NCBI GenBank assembly: GCA_013204555.1
Contig: JABMNO010000048.1
Location: 1-64,000, forward strand
Length of the DNA stretch: 64,000 bases
DNA from: Chloroflexota bacterium
GTDB taxonomy: Bacteria; Chloroflexota; Dehalococcoidia; Lucifugimonadales; Lucifugimonadaceae
Reading direction: 5' to 3'
In this document: positions 1 through 9,229 of the stretch, piece after piece
Layout: every line of letters begins with the position of its first letter
How positions within the stretch are numbered: the first letter of the stretch is position 1
The notes under the pieces: generated by a model
Database searches by the model: none
The model's input: the letters and a program-made list of their open reading frames with translations, nothing else
Told to the model about the DNA's origin: nothing
Program-made: the position numbers and the translations under genes

Positions 1-256
1 AATGGCATGCGAATCCACTTATAAACGTGGCAGTGCTGTTCAGACAACCGGGACCACCTCTTTACCGTGCGATAGCCGATAAAAGGGACCGGTTTTATCG
101 ATTGCTTTGGTCACTACAAAATATGCGGAATTTCGCGACACCCTTTTTATCGATGGCAAAGCGTTTCCGAACGGAGTTGCGGATACAGCAGCGGTAGCAA
201 ACGACACAACTCCAGCTCAAGTGCGGCGGATTAAGTATCTGTGATGTTGAGCCCGG
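1..256. other. Left edge, no gene recognised
   Basis: I see no convincing gene here. A short frame without a usual start runs to a TGA at 242-244 and could be the tail of a decayed gene, but I recognise no family in it. The base composition is AT-richer than the sugar-acid genes further right, as in the neighbouring restriction-modification block. Confidence 0.4.
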
Positions 257-496
257 CTACTTGATCAATCGATAGTAATTTTGTCCGTTGCGATAATTTT
301 TTTCGAACTTGGCTAGGTATCTATTTTCAACAGGCAGCCGCCGATAGATCACCGAACGGATTGTGGAAAGTTTCACTTCTGGACCGCGCACGAGGATAAC
401 GGCTTGATAAATTTCCGTCATGGTCGCTCCATCGTTTCCCTTCTGTTCCAGAAACATGAATGCAAGTTCGAAAATCGAGGGGGAGATTCTTGGCAT
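257..496 (-). CDS. Small winged-helix-like protein beside the R-M genes
   Basis: A 79-residue protein with no recognised family name. Residues about 8-50 read as three helices (a leucine/phenylalanine-rich first helix, then a TEIYQAV helix and an STIRSVIYRRL helix), and the C-terminus ends in a YRNGQNYYRLI hairpin. This is the usual order of a winged-helix DNA-binding domain. It starts at an ATG and diverges from the PLD-family nuclease gene 47 bp away. Restriction-modification systems often carry a small controller protein next to the nuclease, so that role is possible, but it is inferred from position only. A shorter overlapping frame on the same strand has no protein-like pattern. Confidence 0.55.
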   Translation of the reverse strand: MPRISPSIFELAFMFLEQKGNDGATMTEIYQAVILVRGPEVKLSTIRSVIYRRLPVENRYLAKFEKNYRNGQNYYRLIK

Positions 497-543
497 AGCG
501 AGTATCCAATTTTTGACCGTGCTAATTTATATGATCTAGGGAC

Positions 544-1674
544 GTGCTATTTCCGGTTTCGTTACACTTGTTCCAGACACTTCATGACTGGAAGGTGACC
601 GAAACGAGCCCATTCTTTCAGAATCCACACGATAGTGACGCTCTCTATTTGCTCGAAGCAATATTGAGCGCGTCACAGGGGGCGGACCGCGGATTTGCGG
701 TTTTTGCTTTCGTTTCTATCGGGGGCGTTGAGCTCTTATTTGACGACTCGATATTTCGTGAGTTTATTGGAAAGGGAAGCTTCCAGCTCATAGTTGGAAT
801 TGACGCTGTTACTAACACAGCTGCTCTTGAATCACTCTCAAATGCCGCTGATAACTACCCAAACCTTGAGGTAAAAGCCTTCTTCCACAATGACGGGGGC
901 TTGTTTCACCCGAAATTCTGTTGGTTTGGTAGTCCGACGGGAGGTACTTCAATCGTCGGTTCGGGCAATCTAACAAAAGGGGGCCTCCGCGACAATTGGG
1001 AAGCATTTGAAGCGCGCCCCGTGACGATGGAAGAGTTAGCAACCATCGAACAAGATACAAATTCTTGGATGCAAGCCAACGCGACATACCTACGTGATTT
1101 GGATGACCCCGAAGTGGTCGAGAGGGTATCCAAGAACAAGGGGTGGAGTGGCCAGGGTGGGGGTGGAACTGGAACAGCTGAAGAAGTACCTGAAAGCGAC
1201 GTAGATGAGCCCGGCGAGGACGATGTTGATGGCACCGACAAGGTGCTGGTTGCAGAAATTCCAAAGGGTGGACCACGTTGGAATCAAGCGAACTTCGATA
1301 AAGCGACTTTTGAAGAATACTTTGAGGCTTCGCCAGAATCGCAAAAAATCGTGTTCTTGAAGCACGTTGATGAGAGTGGAGCAATCGTCTCTTCGGAATC
1401 CCGACCGAGCGTTTCGGTAAAGAGTCACAACTACAGATTTGAACTTGGAGCTGCATCGGGGATGAAATACCCAAATGCAGGGCGTCCTATCGGGGTTTTC
1501 GTGCGGGATGAGATTAGGACTTTCCGGTATCGAGTGTCGATGCCAGGTGACCCAGGGCATAAATCTCTTGTCGCTTTACTAAACGCGGAGTGGTCCGGCC
1601 TTGTCGGTCGAATGCGCCGCGTTAGAACCGATCTAACCACATTGAAAAGTTATTGGCCGTCCCAGCCGTTCTAA
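544..1674 (+). CDS. PLD-fold restriction endonuclease-like protein
   Basis: A 376-residue protein with a phospholipase-D-type nuclease core. The active-site signature is visible: H122-x-K124 (HPKFCWFGS), then GSGNLTKGGL with N142. Only one such motif is present, as in PLD nucleases that work as dimers. Residues about 205-235 form an acidic, Gly-rich linker. The C-terminal part (about 240-376) is a separate domain. This two-part layout and the length resemble BfiI-type metal-independent type IIS restriction enzymes, which have an N-terminal PLD domain and a C-terminal B3-like DNA-binding domain. Two DNA methyltransferases follow, and the gene is convergent with the first, 7 bp away. GTG at 595 is an alternative start. 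The nuclease assignment is fairly firm; restriction activity is inference. Confidence 0.72.
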   Translation: MLFPVSLHLFQTLHDWKVTETSPFFQNPHDSDALYLLEAILSASQGADRGFAVFAFVSIGGVELLFDDSIFREFIGKGSFQLIVGIDAVTNTAALESLSNAADNYPNLEVKAFFHNDGGLFHPKFCWFGSPTGGTSIVGSGNLTKGGLRDNWEAFEARPVTMEELATIEQDTNSWMQANATYLRDLDDPEVVERVSKNKGWSGQGGGGTGTAEEVPESDVDEPGEDDVDGTDKVLVAEIPKGGPRWNQANFDKATFEEYFEASPESQKIVFLKHVDESGAIVSSESRPSVSVKSHNYRFELGAASGMKYPNAGRPIGVFVRDEIRTFRYRVSMPGDPGHKSLVALLNAEWSGLVGRMRRVRTDLTTLKSYWPSQPF

Positions 1675-1681
1675 GCCAAAC

Positions 1682-3061
1682 TCAAGGCAAGCAAACTATC
1701 AAGACCTCGGCATCAAATCGTCGCTCGGTATTGTGTTGGGCGCTATTGAATTTATTGTGCGCAATCGTTCCGGCAGATCGAATCTCGACCGCCCTAAAGA
1801 AGTCGCCCGCCATTTTGGTGATCTCACTAATGGTCATAAGCCTAGGGCGGGCTCTTGTTCCTTGAGCATATGGGGAATACGAAACAATCAGGGGCACTGA
1901 CAGGCCTCTCACCCCTTCAAACAGGCTTTCGAATGCTCCGGGAGCTTGGGTTTTGATACTAAATGGTGACTGGTGCCGATCAGTAGGATAAATCCCTCTG
2001 CTGACTCTAGATATACCCTTCGTCGCCACACGCGTAACGTCAGGGATTTTTACCGCGCAGATGGTCTCCAGGATGTGGTAATACCGACTATAGTGATCTC
2101 GCGTGTACGGCGGGTCAGCATAAATTGCCCGCGCTGAACCAATCGTATCCCCGGACAAAATCTCCCGATAGTCTCCCCTCACAATAGTGTTATCAAACTT
2201 CGGGGCGGTCAGCGCAATATATCTAAACGACCACTCGCGGAAGACGTCGAGTACCTTCCGGTTTCGGTCCCTGCTAACCAATTGATATAGGTTTGATTTT
2301 GGTGAACCAGAACGATCACGCGGTCGGATTGGCTGAGCGAATTGCTTCCCGACCGTGTTCACCACGTCGCTTGTGGTGCTTAAAGTCGCCGCGAGGAATG
2401 TGTCTTTTATCGGCTCCTCAAGTTGATTGACCTGAAACAAAATATTATCCAATTCGACTGCTTGTCGATACGAAAAATAGACTCCTCCGTAATATCTCGA
2501 CAATATAGCGTCACGGCCAGAAGTAAGCCCGATAGACTCCAATTTATCCAAAGTTGCATCCATCGAATCGAATTGTGAGCAGCTGTGGGGTCTATCGTCA
2601 GAGCGAGCAAACGCTATTAGCGAACCGTGCTCAAGCAAACAACATAACTCGTTCGAGTTACCGCTTGCTGCCTCATTGACGACGCGTTCTTCGTTACGAA
2701 TTAACGGTTCAAACGCGAACAGCAGTTCTTCGCGAAATTCAGATTTCAGGATGGTTTTATTTAGGACGCTCACATAGTGGTCAGTTACGGGTGCAGGGGC
2801 TAATACCGCAGAACACAACACCCTTGAGTACTCTTGTATGTCAGATGCGATGACCGGTCGAGATTTCGCAAGGGCAGCAGAAACTACGCCTGAACCCGCG
2901 AAAAGATCGCATATCGGGCCTCCTGTGGACTCGACGGAGTCAAGCGACCTTGTAATTTCATTTATGACCCTAAGCTTGCTTCCCAGATAATGTATTGGGC
3001 GGGGAACAATCGATTGAGCGGAAATGTGAGCTTGCTCATTCTCTAACGATAGTTGCGTCAA
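1682..3061 (-). CDS. D12-class DNA N6-adenine methyltransferase
   Basis: A 459-residue enzyme predicted to transfer a methyl group from S-adenosylmethionine to adenine N6 in DNA. It shows the HYLGSK element (24-29) and the SAM-binding motif DLFAGSGVVS (52-61). The catalytic DPPY motif (316-319) is followed by TRDHYSRYYHILE. The order motif I then DPPY is that of the alpha (Dam/D12) class. It is much longer than Dam-type enzymes of about 270-280 residues because of an insert between the motifs that probably carries target recognition. The start is a TTG 23 bp from the divergent second methylase, so both genes share one short promoter region. It probably protects one strand or site of the recognition sequence of the neighbouring nuclease. 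Confidence 0.85.
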   Translation of the reverse strand: MTQLSLENEQAHISAQSIVPRPIHYLGSKLRVINEITRSLDSVESTGGPICDLFAGSGVVSAALAKSRPVIASDIQEYSRVLCSAVLAPAPVTDHYVSVLNKTILKSEFREELLFAFEPLIRNEERVVNEAASGNSNELCCLLEHGSLIAFARSDDRPHSCSQFDSMDATLDKLESIGLTSGRDAILSRYYGGVYFSYRQAVELDNILFQVNQLEEPIKDTFLAATLSTTSDVVNTVGKQFAQPIRPRDRSGSPKSNLYQLVSRDRNRKVLDVFREWSFRYIALTAPKFDNTIVRGDYREILSGDTIGSARAIYADPPYTRDHYSRYYHILETICAVKIPDVTRVATKGISRVSRGIYPTDRHQSPFSIKTQAPGAFESLFEGVRGLSVPLIVSYSPYAQGTRARPRLMTISEITKMAGDFFRAVEIRSAGTIAHNKFNSAQHNTERRFDAEVLIVCLP

Positions 3062-3084
3062 ATTCGTTAGGCCAGACTTGCTAG

Positions 3085-4362
3085 TTGAAGATTGAGAAGA
3101 TACTTTGCATTGAGTCTATGCGGACCCTCCTCCGAGGGCCGAGATTGATGTGGAGATCGACTCCGGAGAATCATTTGACCGAACTACTTGAATCCAACAT
3201 CGTCATACATCCGACAGCAAGGCTTGATCAACTGGACAAGCGTTTCAAGCACCGTCCGCGAAAATCTCATCGCAGAGGTCCGAATTGGAATGCCCTGATT
3301 CATGGTGAGAATCGCGAGATTCTAGATGCGCTATGGAATATTCAGCCTGAATCATTCCGATGTATCTATGTTGATCCCCCTTACAACAATCAAGAGCATT
3401 ACTCACATTATGATGACGTATTGGACCACGAATCGTGGCTTCAAAACGTCATTGAACGCATCCGGCTTCTGCCACCGCTGATGACAGATGACGGAAGTGT
3501 CTGGATTTCGATAGATGATCGTGAAGTGCACTATTTGAAAGTTGCATGTGACGAAATCTTCGGTCGAAATAATTTCATTACCACGATAATTTGGGAGCAG
3601 AGGACAACTCGCGAAAACAGGAAGGTCTTTTCGAATAATCATGAGTACGTGTTGGTGTACGCAAAGAATGCGTCATTATTTCGTGAGAATAGAAATCCTC
3701 TCAAGTTAACGGAAGAGCTACTTGATCGATTCACCAATCCAGATGACGACCCAAGAGGACCTTGGCAGTCGGTCTCGTTGACGGCACAAGCCGGTCACGC
3801 CACTCCAAGTCAGTTTTATGAAATTAAAGCACCGAACGGGAAAATTCATAATCCCCCCAATGGGCGATGTTGGGCATACCCCAAACACAAGATGCTCGCG
3901 GAAATAGGGCGCAGCAATGTTTGGTTTGGGCGGGAAGGTGAGGGGGTCCCAAGATTGAAACTTTTTCTCAAGGATCACGCCGGCGGAATGACCCCCGAAA
4001 CGCTGTGGACCGCCGATGAAGTGGGTACCACGGGCCAAGCCAAAAAACAGTTACTCAATTTGTTCCCTGGAGAGCTCGTCTTCGATACGCCTAAACCTGA
4101 AGCACTGATAGCGCAAATATTCCAGATAGCCTCCAACGAAGGAGATTGGGTCTTAGACCCGTATTTGGGTTCTGGGACCGGCGCGGCGGTAGCCCAGAAA
4201 ATGGACAGAAGATTTGTTGGCATTGAAATTGGGCGCGCCGCCAGCTCATATTCGGCTCGACGACTACGTGGCGTGATTGAAGGCGATAATTCCGGGATTT
4301 CGAAAGATGTTGAATGGCGCGGCGGCGGTGGTTTTGATTTTTTTGAGTGGGGTGGCAGCTGA
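3085..4362 (+). CDS. Beta-class (Mod-like) DNA adenine methyltransferase
   Basis: A 425-residue site-specific DNA methyltransferase. The catalytic motif DPPYNN (97-102) comes first and the SAM-binding motif DPYLGSGTGA (from D358) comes near the C-terminus, followed by RRFVGIEIG. This permuted order marks the beta class, which includes type III Mod subunits and many type II N6-adenine enzymes. The middle (about 150-330) would be the target-recognition region. The TTG at 3085 is the farthest start; ATG at 3118 is possible and would remove 11 residues without touching a motif. No type III Res helicase follows, so a type III system is unlikely. Together with the D12 methylase and the PLD nuclease it forms a two-methylase restriction-modification set. 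Confidence 0.85.
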   Translation: MKIEKILCIESMRTLLRGPRLMWRSTPENHLTELLESNIVIHPTARLDQLDKRFKHRPRKSHRRGPNWNALIHGENREILDALWNIQPESFRCIYVDPPYNNQEHYSHYDDVLDHESWLQNVIERIRLLPPLMTDDGSVWISIDDREVHYLKVACDEIFGRNNFITTIIWEQRTTRENRKVFSNNHEYVLVYAKNASLFRENRNPLKLTEELLDRFTNPDDDPRGPWQSVSLTAQAGHATPSQFYEIKAPNGKIHNPPNGRCWAYPKHKMLAEIGRSNVWFGREGEGVPRLKLFLKDHAGGMTPETLWTADEVGTTGQAKKQLLNLFPGELVFDTPKPEALIAQIFQIASNEGDWVLDPYLGSGTGAAVAQKMDRRFVGIEIGRAASSYSARRLRGVIEGDNSGISKDVEWRGGGGFDFFEWGGS

Positions 4363-4700
4363 CTGTAATCGTAGTATTGCCCAATAGCTCAGGCCTATCG
4401 TTTAAAATCGATTTGCTACCGAACTTGCTACCACAGGCACAGCACGATGCGGGCACACTCACGTATAGGATGAGATTCCGTGACACTCTGTGGCACGATT
4501 AGCAGGCAAATTAAAATCCGACGAAACGGTCACCAGGTTCGCTTAACCTTTGGAGCGAATGGATCTGCGGACAATTTTCCAGCTTCGCGAAAAAGGGATC
4601 GACGTTGGTATTACACCCTGGTTGAACGTATATGCCAATGTTCGTTCAGTGGTGAGTGGCTGCTGAAAGCGTCAGCCAAACCTGTCCGTAAGATCTCTGA
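4363..4700. other. Non-coding stretch at the right side of the R-M block
   Basis: No convincing gene lies here. The octamer ttgctacc occurs twice with a 12-bp period (4413-4420 and 4425-4432). Open frames in this stretch do not match a family I know, although an Arg/Lys-rich reading on the plus strand could be a decayed fragment. The stretch separates the R-M genes from the chromosomal enolase-superfamily genes. Confidence 0.4.
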
Positions 4701-5834
4701 CTACAGCACCGCCACGCGTTTCTTCTCGAACTGCTTCCAGTCCCACTCTGCGCCCCAACCCGGCGCATCCGGGTAGGTCACATAGCCGTTCACAGCCCTG
4801 ACCGGATTTAGCAGGCCAATCTCCTCGCCCATTTCCGCACCGTTCGCTGGCGGCGCCATTTCGTACCAGTCGATGTTGCTGATTCCGCAGCCAATGTGGG
4901 CGTGTACGAGTCCGAACAGCGGCCCATACGTGTTGGGTTCCACGTTCGCGTTGCGTTCCTGCGCATGCCGGGCGAGACGTTGGAGACCTGTGGTTCCGTG
5001 GCGTGCGTTGACTCGCAGAATATCGACCGCTCCAGTCTCAAGCCAAAGTGCGCTCAACTCCGGATCATGCATTAGTGTCTCCGCACCCGCAATTGGGATG
5101 TCCAGCAATTCACACAGCTTTACGCAGTTTGCGTGTTGCCGATCTGCAATTGGCTCTTCAAACCATATGAACTCGAGCTCTTCCAGCAGTCGCCCTACCT
5201 GTAGCGCCTCATCGAAGGAATATGTCACTAGCGCGGCGTCATGCATCAGACCAACGTCTAGACCAACAGCGTTTCTGATCTCTCGGAAGACCCGCAAGTT
5301 TTCCTCGAACCCAAACGCGAGATGATCTTTCAACACCGTGAACCCCGCCGAGAGTCCTGTTTCACCGTCCTTAATTAGTTCCACTGAGGATTGACCTGAA
5401 GTGTTGTAGTAAGCGCGAACGTTCTTGCTTGCGCCGCCCAACAGCTCCGCCACAGGGAGGCCAGCAACCTTTCCGGCGATGTCCCAGAGGCAGTTATCGA
5501 AGCCTCCAAACCATGCCGGGTCGAAGAATCGGGCCGCCATGCTCAGCTTTGAATTGAGACGGTCTCGATCAAGTGGGTCCTCGCCAATCGCAAGATCACG
5601 CAACTGCGCGATCTGCTGCCAGGACATCTCCGTATAGCGCCAGTCGCCAACGGTGCAGACGCCTTCGACACCCTCGTTGGTCGTAACTCGAATTACTTGA
5701 ATCGGTACCGGTCCACCGGTTGGGAACGCCCTCTGCCATCGGGAGCCTGAGGTGGACTCGGACTCAATCAACCGGGTGGACGCTGGATACATAGGAAGTT
5801 CAAAAACGGATATCTCAATCGACTCAATCTTCAT
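4701..5834 (-). CDS. Enolase-superfamily protein with altered active site
   Basis: A 377-residue member of the mandelate racemase/muconate lactonising enzyme group. It has the N-terminal capping domain (about 1-125) and the barrel domain. Metal ligands are recognisable: D199 (MHDA), E226/E227 (FEEP), E252 (AGAET), with D271 on the next strand. The acid/base positions are unusual. The usual K-x-K pair on barrel strand 2 reads K169-D-H171. The usual histidine near the end of the barrel (as in MPHS) is replaced by VEPNTYGP (298-304). The substrate therefore cannot be predicted; a dehydratase or epimerase of a sugar acid or related compound is likely. It diverges from a second superfamily member with about 130 bp between starts, suggesting a shared regulatory region. 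Confidence 0.82.
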   Translation of the reverse strand: MKIESIEISVFELPMYPASTRLIESESTSGSRWQRAFPTGGPVPIQVIRVTTNEGVEGVCTVGDWRYTEMSWQQIAQLRDLAIGEDPLDRDRLNSKLSMAARFFDPAWFGGFDNCLWDIAGKVAGLPVAELLGGASKNVRAYYNTSGQSSVELIKDGETGLSAGFTVLKDHLAFGFEENLRVFREIRNAVGLDVGLMHDAALVTYSFDEALQVGRLLEELEFIWFEEPIADRQHANCVKLCELLDIPIAGAETLMHDPELSALWLETGAVDILRVNARHGTTGLQRLARHAQERNANVEPNTYGPLFGLVHAHIGCGISNIDWYEMAPPANGAEMGEEIGLLNPVRAVNGYVTYPDAPGWGAEWDWKQFEKKRVAVL

Positions 5835-5963
5835 GCGGGGCGCTCTTCCTGTCCCGGTGTTGCGGTATTCGTATCTGAGATCAGTCTCGGTCCGATTTCG
5901 ACCGCCGCGGTTGTCGCGGATACGTTACAGTTTCGCTCCGCCTACATGAACACGGAGTCCGCC

Positions 5964-7073
5964 ATGAAGATCACAGATATCACCGTCACGCCTCTTAGGA
6001 CAAACAAGGGTCTGCTGCGCATCCAGACTGATGCAGGAGTCGAAGGCTGGGCTGAGGCGCCTGGTCGCAACCGCGTCGTGCCTGGTAGGAATGGCTCCGT
6101 ATTTGAGGCCTATCTGGAAAGCGTTATCAAGCCGGAGTTAATTGGTGAGGATCCACTCCAGATAGATCGCCACTGGGAGACCCTTGCTAACGGCAAGGAC
6201 GACAAGCTGTACAAACTTCCGGCTGCTGTTGTTGGCGTGATTGACGTTGCTCTCTGGGATCTCATGGGCAAGGAGACCGGCCTGCCGGTCTACACGTTGA
6301 TGGGAGGTGCGGCCCGCAAGACCATTCCTCTCTACTGGTCTACCGGCTCCGGCTGGATGATGCAGCCAGAGGAGATGCGCGCGCTTGCAGAGAAGGGCTG
6401 GGACATGGGGTTCCGCGCCTTCAAGATACGCATGGACTGGAAGGGCTGGCGGCAGGATTCAGATCCAGAGAAGGACTACCAGATGTTCAAGCTGGTCCGG
6501 GAGTACCTGGGTCCAGAACCATACCTGGGTTTCGATGCCAATAATGGCTACTCAGTATCTACAGCGATTCAGCAAGGCCGCAGATTCGAAGCGCTAGGTA
6601 TCGATCACTTTGAGGAGCCGATTCCGAACTACAACCTCCCCGGACTAAAACAGGTTGCAGACGCGTTGGATGTCGCCGTATCGGCAGGGGAGCAGGATGC
6701 ATACCGCTGGTGGTTCCACCACCTGGTGCTACTTGGTGACCCGGATATTCTGCAGCCCGATATCCTCAACGCGGGTGGCCCGTCCGAGGTGAAGCGAATC
6801 TACGAGTTGGCGACGATGTTGGATAAGCCTGTCATGCCACACAGCCCACAGGCGGGAATCAACAGCATGGCATCTCTGCACGCGTACTCAACGGTTCAAA
6901 ACGGCACACGCCCACACGAGTTCTCAACCGAGTTCTCCGGACCGCTGGATGACGTGCAGGAGCTGTACGGCGAGAGCGTCATCCCAGTAGACGGAAACAT
7001 GATCCTCAGCGACAGGCCAGGGCTAGGGATTGAGTTGAACGAAAAGGCGGTCACTAAGATGACGGTGGATTAG
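5964..7073 (+). CDS. Enolase-superfamily sugar-acid dehydratase-like
   Basis: A 369-residue protein of the mandelate racemase/muconate lactonising enzyme group, probably dehydrating an acid sugar. The active site is complete: K154-I-R156 on strand 2, metal ligands D191 (FDANNGYS), E217 (FEEP) and E243 (AGEQ), and H293 (MPHSPQAG) as the general acid/base. I chose ATG 5964 rather than 5946 because GGAG at 5954-5957 lies 6 nt upstream and MKITDITV is the normal family N-terminus. It is divergent from the altered enolase homologue at 4701-5834. The substrate is unknown; the KxR/His arrangement suits abstraction of a proton next to a carboxylate. Confidence 0.88.
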   Translation: MKITDITVTPLRTNKGLLRIQTDAGVEGWAEAPGRNRVVPGRNGSVFEAYLESVIKPELIGEDPLQIDRHWETLANGKDDKLYKLPAAVVGVIDVALWDLMGKETGLPVYTLMGGAARKTIPLYWSTGSGWMMQPEEMRALAEKGWDMGFRAFKIRMDWKGWRQDSDPEKDYQMFKLVREYLGPEPYLGFDANNGYSVSTAIQQGRRFEALGIDHFEEPIPNYNLPGLKQVADALDVAVSAGEQDAYRWWFHHLVLLGDPDILQPDILNAGGPSEVKRIYELATMLDKPVMPHSPQAGINSMASLHAYSTVQNGTRPHEFSTEFSGPLDDVQELYGESVIPVDGNMILSDRPGLGIELNEKAVTKMTVD

Positions 7074-7236
7074 AGGGTATTAATAGGCCGATCTCTTTAA
7101 CTGCCCTGCGTCGGTGCTATCACGGAATCAGAACTCAGGCGACGTTACTAAACTTCGTTTATCATGGCCTGCATCATCCGTTTCGAGCGACGCTCGAGAC
7201 GATAACATCCTGAACCGGTGCTGCTGAGGTGAATTG

Positions 7237-9129
7237 ATGCAGATCCTAGATTTCGTTTCGAGACTGATTCTGACTCGTTGGCAGCTGCCCGCATCACGCG
7301 GCATCACTTTGAGGTTGGGCACTCTGGGATCTCGAAAAACGGTCAGCATCTCAATATTGATGATGCTGCTGGTGGCCGTCGTCTTCACGGGAGTGGGAAG
7401 CGATTCGGCTGAAGCAGCGGAATTGCCGCCAACATATCTGACACAACTGGGCACATCCGGTACCGGCGATGGTCAATACAACTTCCCGGCCGGTGTGGCG
7501 ATCGACTCACTTGGCAATGTCTTCGTAGTTGATTTTACTGCGGCAAGAGTGCAGAAGTTCGCCAATGACGGAACGTTTATTTCGAAGTGGGGAAGCCCCG
7601 GAGCAGGGAATTCACAATTTAATCAGGCAAGAGGAATCGCACTCGATTCCAACGACAATGTGTACGTAGTGGATAGTGGCAACAAACGAGTCCAGAAGTT
7701 CGACAGTGCTGGGTCTTTTATCAGCACGTGGGGCACCGCAGGTACCTCAACATCCCAATTCACTAATGCTGCTGCGATCGCGATTGATACGTCTGACAAT
7801 GTCTATGTGACCGATTTTTCGAACTACAACGTTCAAAAATTCTCCAACAACGGTACATTCATCCTGAGTTGGGGAAGTTTCGGAACCTCGAACGGCCAAT
7901 TTTCTTCGCCTCGAGGGATTGCCATCGATTCTGCAGGCAGCGTTTACGTTAGTGACTTCGTGGATCATCGTATCCAAAAGTTCGATAGTAATGGCAACTA
8001 CCTTTCAGGTTGGGGCAGCAATGGTAGTGGCGCCGGCCAATTCCAGTTCCCTATAGGAATGGCATTTGGTCCTGGGGACAGATTGTATGTGGCTGATGAC
8101 GTAAACGGTCGGGTTCAGAAGTTCACAACAGGCGGTATTTTTCTGTCTGAATGGGGTAGTGGAGGCGCTGGAAACGGGCAATTTGATCTCATGTTTGATG
8201 TAGCAGTTGATGCAGCCGGCTCAATTTTCGTCAGCGATTTTGTGTTCGACTACGGGGGTAGCGGAAGGGTGCAGGTGTTTAACCCGCAAAACCTCGATAT
8301 CGCCGTCTCATCGCGAGCGTCGCAGTCCAGCATTAGTGACCTGGATCAGTCTGTGAGTGATCTGGGCACCACAGTGACCGGCGGCAATTCTGCGCTGTCC
8401 TCAACCCTGGCTGAAATCAACGCCAAACTCGATCACGCCCACTCGGCGCTCATAGCGTTTGATAAAGACGTCTACGAGGAGAATCGCACCGCGACAATCA
8501 CGCTAACCGACGCAGATGAGTCAAATTCGCTGCTCGAGTTCAATGTACACAGCAGTAGTGATCCCGCGGGAATTACTTCTAGTGCAATTCAATTCTTCCC
8601 CGGCACCGGAGTGTTTGAGGCCACGGTTGAACTCAGTTCATCGTTGGCCTCCGACAAGGATGCTGCACGATTATTCGCAACGGACGGTGACACGATCACA
8701 GCCACATATACCGACCTGACACCAGCTGGGTTCGGAAGCCCTAACGTCAGCGATACAGCCACGGTCAGCGAGCAGGTGGCAATCCAGGGCCAGGTAGTGT
8801 TGCAGGGCAGGGGAGACGTGTCCGGGGTCCTCGCTATCGCGTTGGAACCATCCGGCGGTGGGGCGATTAGCCCAACCGTGCTGCTCGCGGACGGTACATT
8901 TGCGTTCGATGACATCTTGCCTGGCAAGTACAGGCTCAGGGCAACAGCTGACTCATTCTTGAGTGCTCTAACTGCGGAATTCACTGTGGCTGATCAAGAC
9001 GTCTCATTTCCGCTCTTTACATTGGGGGCCGGAGACGTGAACAAAGATCAAGTGGTAAGTATCCTGGATCTGTCCGCTGCGGCCTCTAACTTCGGGAGTG
9101 GATCTCCATTGGTGTGGCCGTCAGAGTAA
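7237..9129 (+). CDS. Secreted NHL-repeat protein with dockerin-like C-terminus
   Basis: About 630 residues. The N-terminus has a long basic lead, then a hydrophobic segment (about 36-52) ending in an AEA-type signal cleavage site. Six NHL repeats follow, each with the pattern GVAIDSxGNVFVVDxxxxRVQKF, forming a beta-propeller. Next come a short coiled-coil-like stretch, a beta-sandwich region, and a carboxypeptidase-regulatory-like domain. The C-terminus has one calcium-loop segment (DVNKDQVVSILDLSAAASNF) like a half dockerin, ending in GSG...WPSE. The start at ATG 7237 has GAGGTGA 4 nt upstream. The protein is exported and probably binds surface partners or glycans; no enzymatic residues are evident. 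The convergent gene at 9313-12363 ends with the same module. Confidence 0.8.
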   Translation: MQILDFVSRLILTRWQLPASRGITLRLGTLGSRKTVSISILMMLLVAVVFTGVGSDSAEAAELPPTYLTQLGTSGTGDGQYNFPAGVAIDSLGNVFVVDFTAARVQKFANDGTFISKWGSPGAGNSQFNQARGIALDSNDNVYVVDSGNKRVQKFDSAGSFISTWGTAGTSTSQFTNAAAIAIDTSDNVYVTDFSNYNVQKFSNNGTFILSWGSFGTSNGQFSSPRGIAIDSAGSVYVSDFVDHRIQKFDSNGNYLSGWGSNGSGAGQFQFPIGMAFGPGDRLYVADDVNGRVQKFTTGGIFLSEWGSGGAGNGQFDLMFDVAVDAAGSIFVSDFVFDYGGSGRVQVFNPQNLDIAVSSRASQSSISDLDQSVSDLGTTVTGGNSALSSTLAEINAKLDHAHSALIAFDKDVYEENRTATITLTDADESNSLLEFNVHSSSDPAGITSSAIQFFPGTGVFEATVELSSSLASDKDAARLFATDGDTITATYTDLTPAGFGSPNVSDTATVSEQVAIQGQVVLQGRGDVSGVLAIALEPSGGGAISPTVLLADGTFAFDDILPGKYRLRATADSFLSALTAEFTVADQDVSFPLFTLGAGDVNKDQVVSILDLSAAASNFGSGSPLVWPSE

Positions 9130-9229
9130 GCGTTGAGTTGCTCTAGCGATCTACTCAACGGTGACTCCTGATTCGGGCGCAACAGTACTCGGCGTAGCCA
9201 TTAAGCACTGATCACGATGGGCCTGAGTT

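Noticed and set aside
3085-4362. Type III restriction system
   Set aside because: The methylase resembles Mod, but no Res helicase-nuclease gene follows.
4480-4776. 98-codon plus-strand frame, possible recombinase remnant
   Set aside because: Its end overlaps the 3' part of the enolase-superfamily gene and I could not match the rest to an integrase motif.
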